Shown here one piece after another: positions 1-10,860 of a DNA stretch of 64,000 bases. Numbering within the stretch: position 1 is the first letter of the stretch; every line of letters starts with the position of its first letter. The DNA is taken from assembly GCA_009741485.1 (NCBI GenBank), contig CM019216.1, forward strand, positions 49,917,542 through 49,981,541. The letters run 5' to 3'. This DNA is from Malurus cyaneus samueli (lineage: Eukaryota; Chordata; Aves; Passeriformes; Maluridae). The translations under genes were made by a program, and so were the position numbers. A model generated the notes under the pieces. The model was not told the origin of the DNA, ran no database searches, and worked only from the letters and a program-made list of their open reading frames with translations.

Positions 1-90
1 AGTGCAGACTTAATTGGTGACTTGTGTGCCTTCTCCATATGTTTACTCATAGAAATAGGCAAAGTTAAACAGTAAGAAATGTATGCTATG

Positions 91-840
91 AGAGAAGAGG
101 TTCGGAGAGAAGAGAAGAGGAGAGGTTCGGAGAGGTTCGGAGAGGAGAGGTGTCGGAGAGGAGGAGGTTCGGAGAGAGAGGAGAGGTCGGAGAGTTCGGA
201 AGGTTCGGAGAGGAGTAGAGGTCGGAGAGGAGAGGTTCGAGAGAGAGTTCGGAGAGGAGAGGAGAGGTTCGGAGAGGTTCGGAGAGGTTCGGAGAGGAGA
301 GGAGAGGTTGGGAGGAGAGGTTCGAGAGGAGAGGTTCGGAGGAGAGAGGTTCGGAGAGGTTCGGAGAGGAGAGGTTCGGAGAGGAGAGGAGAGAGAGAGA
401 GAGGAGAGGAGAGGAGGGAGAGAGGAGAGGAGAGGAGAGGAGAGGAGGAGAGAGGAGAGGAGAGAGAGGAGGGAGAGGAGAGGAGAGGAGAGGAGAGGAG
501 AGAGAGGAGGAGGGGAGGGGGAGGAGGAGGGAGGGGAGGGGAGGGAGGAGGGGAGGGAGGGAAGGGAAGGGAAGGGAAGGGAAGGGAAGGGAAGGGAAGG
601 AAGAGGGAAGGGAAGAGGAAGGGAAGGGAAGGAAGGAAGGAAGGGAAGGGAAGGGAAGGGAAGGGAAGGGAGGAAGGGAAGGGAAAGTGGGAAGGGAAGG
701 GAAGGGGGGAAGGGAAGGAAGGAGGAGGGAAGGAAGGGAAGGGAAGAGAAGAGAAGAGAAGAGAAGAGAAGAGAAGAGAAGAGAAGAGAAGAGAAGAGAA
801 GAGAAGAGAAGAGAAGAGAAGAGAAGAGAAGAGAAGAAAA
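91..840. repeat. Composite pentanucleotide homopurine satellite
   Basis: The block is built of 5-base units that change along its length. First come GGTTC and GGAGA units mixed (about 91-380), then mostly GGAGA with G-richer GGGAGG stretches (about 380-560), then GGGAA (about 555-745), and finally 18 uninterrupted GAGAA units (746-835). From 378 to 840 the + strand is purine except for one T at 688. The units differ from each other by one or two bases, which suggests expansion with successive mutation. Long open frames on both strands (81-855 plus, 43-852 minus) are low-complexity by-products, not genes. Such tracts can adopt triplex (H-DNA) or, in the G-rich part, quadruplex structures; that is inference from composition. 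Confidence 0.95.
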
Positions 841-3165
841 ATTAAGGACCAATGAGCACCTGTCATTCTGTGATGCCCTTAAAAGTTATTATCATAACTT
901 TTCTCAAACTGAGATTGTTAGCTGCAACTGAAAGAAAAAAGGTTGAAAAGCAGTACTGGGTTTCACACAATGTTTCATGTAAACCAGTGGAAATTACCTG
1001 TGGATATGGTGTTTTGTCTGGCAGATACTCTCAGTTTCTCAGATTTGTAATAATCATTCTTGGCACATGCAGAAAATCTGTAATAAAAAGGTGTTAAAGC
1101 AAATTGCTGCTGATTTAAGGCAATAAAGCCACAGCATAGTGTAATTATCATTATTATCTGTATCATGGTTTTTCACAATAAACTATTGAAAGCAACCCAA
1201 CTTCCATTTCCTAGGCAGAGACCAGGAAAATATTTACTTTTGCTAAAAACAGTTGTGTTGGCATAGGTCTTACAATGTCTGTTTGCTCTAGAGTCAATTT
1301 TGGCCTTCTGAGACGGACTGCAGAGCAAAAATCTTCCCCTCTCTATCAATCTCTGTGTGTTCTGCTCTCACTATTCACCTCTTTGCAAGTCCTGTGCACC
1401 TAGAGCACTCATTATGAACAGACCTGGCTAAAGGTCTTTTTCTGAAGAGAGTTAGTGGGTTAGCAACAGGATGTGTCCAAAGGTATTTCTAACTTCACAC
1501 AATGCTGTGTGTATTTGCATTTACAGAGGTAAAGATCATTGTATCTTGAACAGAAGTTCAGTTGCTCATTTCCTTATGTCTAGTGATTCGATAGTACACT
1601 TACACATATTTTAAATTCTACCATTACAAGTAAAAGGGCTAGGAACTTTTCTTTTAAAAGAAGGATCAATATTTCTTTACAGTACTGTATCTAAAGAAAA
1701 TTGGATCATGGTAAACAAATCCTAGAATGATTTAGTTCATTCAACACATAGACACAATATGAAAGGTTGTTAAAAAGTAATATTCTTATGTATAACTGGT
1801 TTATGATTGTTCATTCCTGTCCCACTGAGATTTTCTTATTTCACAAAATGAGCTGATTTTCCTGAAGAAATTGTATGAGCTGGTGCTACACAGAATAATG
1901 TAGAACTGCATTTTTATACCTGAGTAGAAAAAACTCACTACTGATTTTTGCTTTAAATACAAGCCCACAAGCATGGTCTGGGGGCTAATAGACACCTATG
2001 ACTGATCTTCACAGAAAGCTGAACCCCTTGTTTAGACCTGAGGGATGTTTCTGACCTTTCTTCACAGTCCTCAATGGAGCTGTCTTCTCTCTTGGAAACC
2101 TGTATTTCTTGAACCCATTCCTTTCTCGGTCAAGTAGGTAACTTTCTTGGCATGTTGTGTAAGAGTGCCAGACAATCCCAGAAAGCAATCAAAAGAAATG
2201 TAGAGGCCTCCTTCCTCAGGCCTTTAGTCATCAGAAGTAATTCACTATCAAAGAGATATCCATAAATGTTCTTTCCAGCATTGTTGCTCTGCTAATATTT
2301 ATTAAGGACAAATGCCACTAGCCTGAAATTGAGCTTTCAGGCAGGTAAATGTTCTCAGTCCATCAATGTGCCTGAGAGACAGTGAGGCACCACTGCTGCA
2401 TCTTGAGTTGCTGTCACTTTTTCCAAACGACATGACTAAACTGGTATGGAAAGTGACTAGTTCTTCTCAGGAGACAAGTTTAGGAGGGAAGAAGATTTTG
2501 TTCTGTACTTACGTAGAGAGGTACTATAAACAAAACATTACTTGGAGGAGAAGGAGAACCTAAGTCTATTCTCGATGCACTGATGTTTCAAAGCCCATCT
2601 CTCTGTCCCCCCTCCTTGTAATCCTTGCAAGAAGAGAGGCCTTCCACAGCTTCCTGCATGTCCCAGGAGTTTTTAATCTAGAAGTAGAGACCTCAGAGAT
2701 GATAAAGGAGTAAAAGGTGGGGTAGTATGTCCTGACACTAGGCTCCAGGTTCAGGATGGTATCAGGGGAGCAAGAGAAGATTGGGAAATGTGTGGGAAGC
2801 ATCCTGCAGACAGATTTTTGTACTTGTTGCATGTGTGGGCAGCCTCCCACCATGCCTTATGTTAGGCACTGAATAGATGATGTTTTTCATTCAGCTCTCA
2901 CAGGACCTGAGCTTCTCTAAAAGGACTGGGTGTGCACAACAGCAGGATGCTACATACGAATGTGAGAGGGGCTTTGGGCTTGGTGCTGTGAAACATTTCA
3001 CAAGTGAGAGTAAAGCAGAAAGTTAGCATTTGGGATACAAGAAGTGTTCTTTCCCTACTCTAGCTGCCAAGTCCATTTTCTGCCTGTAGTAAGGAGAAGA
3101 AATAACAAAGTATAGTGCCTTCAGGAAATGGGACAGGAGGACAGACAGGAACCACTGAACCACCA
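841..3165. other. Non-coding AT-rich DNA
   Basis: This is unique-looking sequence between the satellite and the first CR1 fragment. Open frames are short (under about 95 codons), overlap on both strands and resemble no family known to me. No RNA gene or recognisable mobile element was seen here. Confidence 0.6.
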
Positions 3166-3532
3166 AATCACAATATATGCCAAGTTAGAAGGGATCCACA
3201 AGGCTAACTCCTGGCCCTGCACGGGATTCCCCAAGAGTCACACCATGTGCTTGAGAGCATTGTCCAAACACTCCCTGAACTCTGTCAGGCTGGTGCTGTG
3301 ACCACTTCCCTGGGGAGCCTGTTCCAGTGCCCAACCACCCTCTGGGTGCAAAACCTTTTCCTAATGCCCAACCTAAACCTCCCTGACATAACTTCAGGCC
3401 ATTCCCTCTGGTCCTGTCTGTGGTCACCACAGAGAAGAGATCAGTGCCTGCCCCTCCCCTTCCCCTCATGAGAGAGTTGTAACTTCAGTGAGATCTCCCC
3501 TCAGTCTCCTCCAGGCTGAACAGACCAAGGAA
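3166..3532 (-). mobile_element. CR1 LINE, 5'-truncated 3' end
   Basis: Read on the minus strand this is the 3' part of an avian CR1 non-LTR retrotransposon, covering the end of the reverse-transcriptase frame and the 3' UTR. Diagnostic stretches on the + strand are the complement of the 'GAGGGGAGACCTCA' block (near 3490-3505), the 'CCTGGGGAGCCTGTTCCAGTGCCC' type segment (3309-3332) and the 3' end near 3166-3190 that reads like a decayed AATAT..AAGTTGGAAGGGA tail. CR1 copies are normally 5'-truncated, as here. It shares wording with the copies at 50.2-51.3 kb and 52.1 kb, so all three probably belong to one subfamily. The open frames inside it (3185-3469 minus, 3247-3471 plus) are not host genes. 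Confidence 0.92.
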
Positions 3533-6500
3533 AAAAGATGTAAAGAGGACTCTAGAATAAATCAGGACAAGTAGAACCAGTGTAACTGCAGATGATAAAA
3601 CAGATAATATATTTCTCACGGAACCAGATCCACAAACATTAACACAACATCAGGTGGGCAAAGGTCTAGGAAATGCTAATTCTTACTGCAAAGATGTGAG
3701 TGAGGCTCTGCATTTGCTTTCTCTAGGCTGTAAAGGGCACATGGCATCAAACCAGTATCACATGCAGCCCTGGTGGACCGTAACACTTCTAAGGTTCACA
3801 ATGGCAAACACATGTCAATGTTGGCAATGGAGGTAAGACCTGTCACGCAATGAGTATCAATACAGTAGGGCAGTCTGGCATTTCAAAAATATTGGGCCTC
3901 ATAAATATGGTTGATATGTCTAATGCTGATGAGATATAACTGAGAGACCCTGAAGTATAGTGAGCAGCTGTCTCTTCTTTCAGCTCCTTATATAAGACAG
4001 GGATTTTTTTCCATGGATGTTGGAAGGAATGTGCATCTGCTTAAGCTGAGAACAGCTGGGCATGTTTGCCCACTGGAACCTGATAATGTTGTCTTAGGTT
4101 TCAAATGGACCAGAAATACCCACACCTAGTGTTAAGTCCTGGATGGGGGACTTCCATACAACGAAACTGATAGCTTACTGTGGATCATCCCAGAATCTGG
4201 AAGATGAAATTGTACTATCAGTAAACATTAATATTTGAGTTTTTTTTAACCAGGATGGTGAAGTCACATGAGTTATGACATTCAGAGATGCACCAGAAAT
4301 TCAAAGTATGGATATATGATTGAAGCTGTGACGTCCCAAAAATAGTCTTGTTAGGGCAGCTGTTGGTACAGATCGAGGAGAACACCGTGAATGTAGGTAT
4401 GGATTTGTGTATTGTGGTTGTTCAAATGACACAATCTAGCTATAAAGTATACCAGCATTTGGACAAGAAGTTCAGGGAAGCATCAGCAGCAGGGTGCGTC
4501 ACAATGGAAGGTGAGGTAGGAGCTCAGTGTGACAGAAACTGAGGTGAAATGCATCAGAAAGATGAGGGAATTCGTGTTGCTTGGAAACACAATTGAGGCT
4601 CTGCAGACTAATACCCTGTATTGGAGATGAAGCAGTTTTTGCTTGGACCAGTACTGCAACACATTTCCTAAATAAATCACTACAGTTTAAGTGATATTTT
4701 TAAAATTATATAATTCCATGCTTAATATGCTAACTAGAATTAAGAAAAGAGCATTTAAAGGTTTGGAATTACTAGGCTAGAACAAGAATGATCACTTATT
4801 AAGCATATTAATTTTTCTTCATGAGTGATGAATCTTGAAAACCACAGTGATTTGTCAAAATAATTAAATTCCATTTGCTTTTTAGATATAAATGCCTATA
4901 CAGCTTGCCAAAGTAATCCTTGCTTGCTACTCAGAAGACTAAACTTTCATAAATGTACTTTCTAAACCACATTTTTTCTTTGTCATTTATGAGGTAAGAA
5001 AAAAAATCATTATTTTATTCATTCTGATCCTAATCTCCAATGTTGCTCATGCTAATCCTGCTGAAAGAATTAGTTTTTCAGAATCAGGTTCACTTGTAGC
5101 ACTGGGATAAAAAAGCCCCATTTCCTCAATTGCTGACAGTGCTAATTTCATTCTGATTTGCCTTCATCTGTCTTATCAACAATTAAGGCTACTGGATCCC
5201 ATGACTACAGAATTAAAAAGTCCTGACATTTTCAGGTGACAGCAGTATCAGCCTTAGTTTGCAATTCCAGAATATCTGTGGAATAGATAGATGTGGTAGA
5301 CATCTACATATACTTTTTCTTAGACTTATTATTTCCTTTATTGATAGTAACAAATCAAAAAGGGTTTTTTTGCTACGCTTTGCAAAACCTCTGTGATTCC
5401 TGCTGTGACACTTCAGTGCAGACCAAGAGCGTTTACTCAGTACTGTAACAGCCCTGGACACAAAATCTCCAAAAAAAACTCAGTGTGAAACCAAAGTAAA
5501 CAAAGCCCTGAAACGAATTAATTGTACAGACACACAGGTAGGCTACACTTACCCCACAGAACAAAGCACTGTCTTTCTCAGTCCTTGTCAGGGCTCTGAG
5601 TGCAGTTTGCCACGCATCCTCCTGGACAGTGGGCTCTCAAGGCTACCTCTGACAGGGCACAGGAATGTAGCCTTGGCTTGGAGAGAGCTGGGAAAAGCTC
5701 TCCTGATTACTACACAAACAAGAAAGAAGTTAAGTTGAATGTCTTCCCAGTTAATCTCTGATCCTCACTCAATTATTTTAACGCACAGGTGAGAACATAT
5801 TTTTCAACAGAAACACTTGGCCATTTGAAGGGTATTTTTTCATACTCCTTCAAATCCAATCCTGTCCCCAAGTCCTAAACCAAATACATTTTGATTGAAA
5901 AATAGCTCAGCTTGGTACTGACAATTATAAGCACCAAGCATTCACCAACAAATTTCAAATTTATAGGAATCCAATATGTTTTTAATGTATTATTTTATTT
6001 ACTTTTTCTTTATTCTTTCAAATCAAGAACTTAGGTCAAGTTTCCCTCTGCAATCAATATGCCTGTAAATTCTCATTTTGTTTTAAACTGAAGCTGATAT
6101 TCTCAGGAAATCAGTTGCCTCCAGGAAGTGAACCTTCAAAGGAAAAAAAAAAAGGGTATTTTGAGACTTGGAATAATGTTTAGGCTGCCTGAAGAACTGT
6201 TACTGAGAGTTAAAGCTAGCATAGGGTGCACTAGATTAATGCAGCACTGGAAAATGATAGAATTTGGCAAACACATACAATATATTTTGGAATAAACTGC
6301 TATAGTAGCAAATACATATATTTAAAAATACTTAAAAAATCTCAGCTGTTAATGTGATCTGCCAAAATTCAGGTCTTTTATTTCTTTCTTTTTTCCTTCT
6401 TCCTGCTTATCTTAACCCTGCTGATCTTCCCCTTCTTTGTTTGTAAGGTCTACAAGGTCAAGGCTGTCTCTCATTAAAGCTGTATTTTATCCCATTGCAT

Positions 6501-8094
6501 TCAATTATCATGCTGGAAAACGCTCCCTATGCCAAGTAATATAAATGGGTTTGTATGTATATTGTTTATGATTCCCGTCCTTTGGGACAAGGATCCACAA
6601 CCATTTCAGCAAGACACAGTGGCAGGAGAGAGAGAGCTGTGATTCAAGGCTTGACTCATTGTCTATCTGGTGACTGTGACCATGGCTGGACATATCCCAG
6701 TGGTTACCAATCTTGTCTGTAGCACCCAGACAAGTCGGGGACCAGATCAGAAAGCCACATGTGTGCACTGGAGTCAGAACCAGGGAGGTCTGAACAATCA
6801 CACTTGCAGCATGACTCAGGCACAGAATGAGGATGACAGACTGAGTTTATGTTCTGCTCCCAGGAGAATAAGGTGAAGCCACCCCAAAACAGATTCACAT
6901 ATATTTCCTCAAGACCCTCAATGTATCGCAGTTGCTGCAAAGTCCAGGCAGCCAGATTCTTGGGATGGAGCAGGATTCAATCTGGTAATTGCCAGCTGTC
7001 CTGGAAATTAATTGATTTAGTCTATTTTGGAGTATGAACCCATTTTATGTTGACCTGAGGATTAGGAAATTGAACTGGCTTGGCCGAGTTGCATTCTGTG
7101 TGTATGCATATCCTACAGGACATCCTAGACATTACAGTATGCTCTGCCACAACAGTAAGGGATCAGTAAACTCCTCTTGGAGATTTGAGGTAGAATGCAA
7201 TTAATGTTTTGATATATTGATTTTTTTTTGTTTATATATCTTCAATAATCTGAACTAGGAGACCCTTAAGTATTTTTTATAAACAATAGATTAATCTTGA
7301 CAAGTCCCTTGTGAGATTTTCTTAAATTTATAGTAGAATAAAAGCAAAACATGGAGCTAGAAGACAGCTGCCTGTAGTAATTTATCAGCTTTCTAAAGTC
7401 TAAAATTACAAGTAATCTTNAAACAACTTCAAGGTTTTTTTCCCATTTCACTTAGGTAGATTTTATAACAATGGTATTACTAAAAATCTGATAGTATGGA
7501 GAGTGTTTATGAGAGACATATACCAACCACTCATTTACATAGATTAATGGATGTGTCTTTCATTAAAAAGTGGTATTTAATATCCGGTAAGTGGGTATGT
7601 ATATGTGTATACCACTAGAAAATTAAAACCATATATACCAACTTTTGGAAGCATATTTATATGTACACATTTAATATTGTTATTTGAATGTTATATTTAA
7701 TGTTATTAAAGCATAATGCATGATTTTAATAATAGTTTCATATGTATTTTAAGATTTTATTGATTTTAATATTACAAACATAGCCAACAGTCAAATACCT
7801 CATTATCCATTTGTAAAAACAAGTATCTTATGAATGCAGTAATTGGATAAGAAGACATAAAATACAAGTTTGAAAACCAGTTATAAAGGGAATGGTTTGC
7901 AATACAGTACCTAAAGTATGGAAGATACAAGGAAAAGCATTTTTTTCTATCTCTTTCAATTTGTGAGAATCTCCTGATTTTCTTACAAGATCATTCATAA
8001 TTAATAAAGGAAAGAATCATATTCTTTGAGCAACAGCAAATATGCCATACACATCACAAAACTCACAGGCAGAAATGTTGGTTGGATAGATATT
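3533..8094. other. Non-coding DNA, AT-rich with a GC-richer patch
   Basis: No gene is supported. The stretch 6560-7010 is noticeably richer in G and C than its flanks and has overlapping open frames on both strands of 60-97 codons, but none reads like a known domain and no splice structure was found; it could be an old repeat or a regulatory patch. A small hairpin (GAGAGCT with AGCTCTC) sits near 5683-5703. One ambiguous base lies at 7420. Confidence 0.55.
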
Positions 8095-8312
8095 CACAGT
8101 TCCTTTAGCCCATTTTGCTACTGGATACCATTTGGTTGCCAAGTCATCGATTAGGACAGTTTGAGCCTGGCAGCCCAGCTAATTCTCAGCCTATCTAACA
8201 GTTTATTCACCCAGCTCATGTGTCTTCAGGGTCCCAGTGCGATCCCTGCAGGAGATGATGTCAAAAGTCTTACTAAAGGAAAGTATATTACACCCAACAA
8301 CAAATAACAGCA
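8095..8312 (-). mobile_element. Eroded CR1 reverse-transcriptase fragment
   Basis: Translated on the minus strand the piece reads VIYF, then after a one-base deletion SKTFDIIS, and further on THELGE, TVR, AEN and LGCQAQTVLI with stops between them. This follows the CR1 reverse-transcriptase order VVYLDFSKAFDTVS ... EQTVRWIENWLNGRAQRVVI ... SSWRPV. Two of the stops are TAG codons where the family has tryptophan (TGG). Frameshift plus stops make it a dead, old copy. It covers a part of the reverse transcriptase that also begins the element at 50236. The exact ends are blurred by divergence. Confidence 0.75.
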
Positions 8313-10724
8313 AAGAGTAGTAAAAAGCACCTCAGCTGCCCAGTGCATACAGTCAAATTTTATTGTGTTGCTTTCATATGTGTCAAACCATTCCTTACTC
8401 TCTGCAAACAAATACAGTGCCTAAAAGTGAAAGAAATGCAGGTGCAAATCAACTCTCCACAAACCAACTGTACATGGCAGAGAAATCAAATAACACTGTC
8501 TCAACAACTTTGGGATAATAACCTGAAAACAACAAAAACCCATGTCTTATATAAAATATACAGAACTCTATGTCTAGGTCAAGTGCAAATCACATTTTCT
8601 TCTCATTTTTTTCCTTATCTCTTCAATGAAGAAGCAGATTTTGGAGCAAGTTCTAAAAGTCTACGAAGTTGGACTGAGGAAAAGAGCCTTCTGTTCTTCT
8701 GACCATCCAGTCAGAATCTAGGAATGTGTCTTGTTTATTGTACTCAAGCTGTCAAGCTAAAGCTTGACGAGAAGTGATAGATCTGAAAAATATTCTGTTT
8801 CTTGCCGATAAATATAGAACAAGATCAACTGTTTCATTAACAGAGTTACTTTTCGTATGCCTCTTTCTTCCTAGGTTTGATTAGTTCTGTGCAGCCGTGG
8901 TATTATTGTGGATGCCTAGAACATGCAAAATGTACTTTTGCCTTGGATACATAGTTCTGCAGGCTAACTGCTGGGCAGGTATATCACGAATGAAGGTTTT
9001 TAGAGTTCATGCCACAGACTAATTTTATTAAACTAAAATAATTGTCCAGCCAACAGTAATACAGTGTGCCTATCAATAAAGATTGTGTAATTTTATATTT
9101 ATATAAATAAAAGATCCTTATCTAATCTGGCCATTTAAATTTTTTTACCAAAAACATTATGATTTCACAGAATAAGCAAATTCCTGATGGCACCAAGCCA
9201 CAATTTCTCTTTGAGTATTTACATGCACATTGGAAACATCCCTTTATTTAACATTTCAAGATTGCTAAAAGTAATGTATTCCATCATTACAGAACTTGGC
9301 CCTTAGATGTTTTTGTAGATGTACATGAGGCCTTTTACTGAATAGTACATTATATACTATTCTCTCAAAGAAAACATTGAAATCAAAAATCTTTCACATA
9401 TTTTCATTTTCTAATTTTAATTTTTTTCCTTCAGAATAGGACCTGAAACTCAAATGAGTCAGAAAAAGCTACACTGCAACTACTTCTAAGAACCCAGTTT
9501 TAAGGATGCAGATGAGATCTGGAGTCTTCTTTATTGATTGGAAGATTATGCTACAGCTTAAATTAAGCAGTTTACTTTTGATCTTGCATACAAATATGTA
9601 ATATGACAAATGTGTGACCTTCACTGTTCTTTTACAAAATTCTCCAGGTTTTCCTAATGAACAAAGTGTACAAATTGACTTTATCAAAATCAGGAAGAAT
9701 ATGCTAACCATCTGTCACTTTGCAGAGCAGCTGCATGGAAGAAGTCTTTAATGAAGATTTCTTGCTTAGCCCTTTCTGTTCTGGAGTAAATCAGCTAAGA
9801 AAAACTCAATAATAGTTTAAGAGACTCAATGTTTCCTTCCTTCCTGAGTACCTCCCTTCTTTCTCCCTGCCTTCCTTTCTTTTCTGAAATTTTTCTTTCT
9901 AGTTAGTCACAAGCTTCTCTATTCTAAGAAAAAATTGTCAGCAACTTCAATTACACTATGATACAGAGCTCTAAAGGCCTTGATCCAGAAACATGCCAAA
10001 GATTTTTCCTTATCAAACCACAAACCACAGTACAGCCAGCTCAGTAAGATGTAAAGATGTGTGCAACTATAACCACACAGCTGATTACATTGATTCTAAC
10101 ACATTTTACTCATGGATGTCTCCAGGCATACCCAGGTGCATGGGAGGAGTGGGGGACTGTGTTGCCTTTGGATAGTCCTGTATGATTATCTCCTTAGGGC
10201 CATGACACTTCTCAGATGATTTCAGGTCTTGTAAAATGTAGCAATATTCATGACACTTTCTTCTTTCATAAATTTATGCACCAGAGTTTCAGATAAGAAC
10301 AATAAATTATGTTTAGAAAAGTATCATGAAGTGAAGAAAACATAAAAAAAACCTAAGCAGAGAACTCAAAATTTTAGATTTTAAATCAAATCTACAGGAG
10401 ATCAACAGGACCTGCTCACATCTTAACTGAAAATGATCTAATGTCTCCCATGTACTTATAAACATATCCGTTTTTGCCATCCTTGTGAAACAATGTTTTC
10501 TGTACATTTAGATTTCTCTTTTCTCTGACTTTCTTATTATTTCTGGAAAACAATTTCAAAAACAAGCCGAAGAGTTTACAAATTTTTTTTTTTACTATAA
10601 ATTCATTCCATTGTAAAAGAGGGAAATTAATGCCTGCCCATTTGAGGATATAAATTGGTAAACATCTAGTGAACTGATCCTTACTCTCAGATTACTGTGC
10701 CAACCTGCTTTTGCTAGTCCCTGG
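8313..10724. other. Non-coding AT-rich DNA
   Basis: Nothing gene-like is seen. It contains a short perfect inverted repeat (GTCAAGCT / AGCTTGAC, 8751-8768, 2-base spacer) and a CCTT/CTTT-rich pyrimidine stretch at about 9833-9902. The open frames on both strands are short and unremarkable. Confidence 0.55.
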
Positions 10725-10747
10725 GTGTGACGTCATTGCAAAGAGGA
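10725..10747 (+). promoter_or_regulatory. Full CRE palindrome next to a C/EBP-like half site
   Basis: TGACGTCA lies at 10728-10735 and is followed directly by TTGCAAAG, so a perfect CREB/ATF palindrome abuts a C/EBP-like half site. A near copy (21 of 23 bases) occurs at 20004-20026. No promoter or exon is visible beside it, so function is only inferred from the motif. Confidence 0.35.
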
Positions 10748-10803
10748 ATATCACCTAAGCAACCCTATAATGCTAAAAAGCTTATAGCTGAACTGTGTAG
10801 AAG

Positions 10804-10860
10804 GAAACAGATGGGGCAGTATCTGGAAATTTTATTTGTCAGATATCGCCCATCTGTTTC
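10804..10860. repeat. Imperfect inverted repeat forming a pre-miRNA-like hairpin
   Basis: The arms 10804-10825 and 10840-10860 pair. There are 12 uninterrupted base pairs (10804-10815 with 10849-10860), a small bulged section, then 6 more pairs (10820-10825 with 10840-10845). The loop is 14 bases, 10826-10839, AT-rich. The stem continues weakly outward to about 10800/10864. Size and bulge pattern resemble an animal pre-miRNA, but I do not recognise either arm as a known microRNA. A short palindromic transposon remnant is the alternative. Confidence 0.6.

Noticed and set aside
43..855. Long open frames on both strands over the satellite (up to 269 codons)
   Set aside because: They translate only the pentamer repeat (S/L/F-rich or E/R/G-rich low-complexity strings) and end where the repeat ends.
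3185..3471. 94-codon and 74-codon frames
   Set aside because: They lie wholly in a minus-strand CR1 3' fragment.
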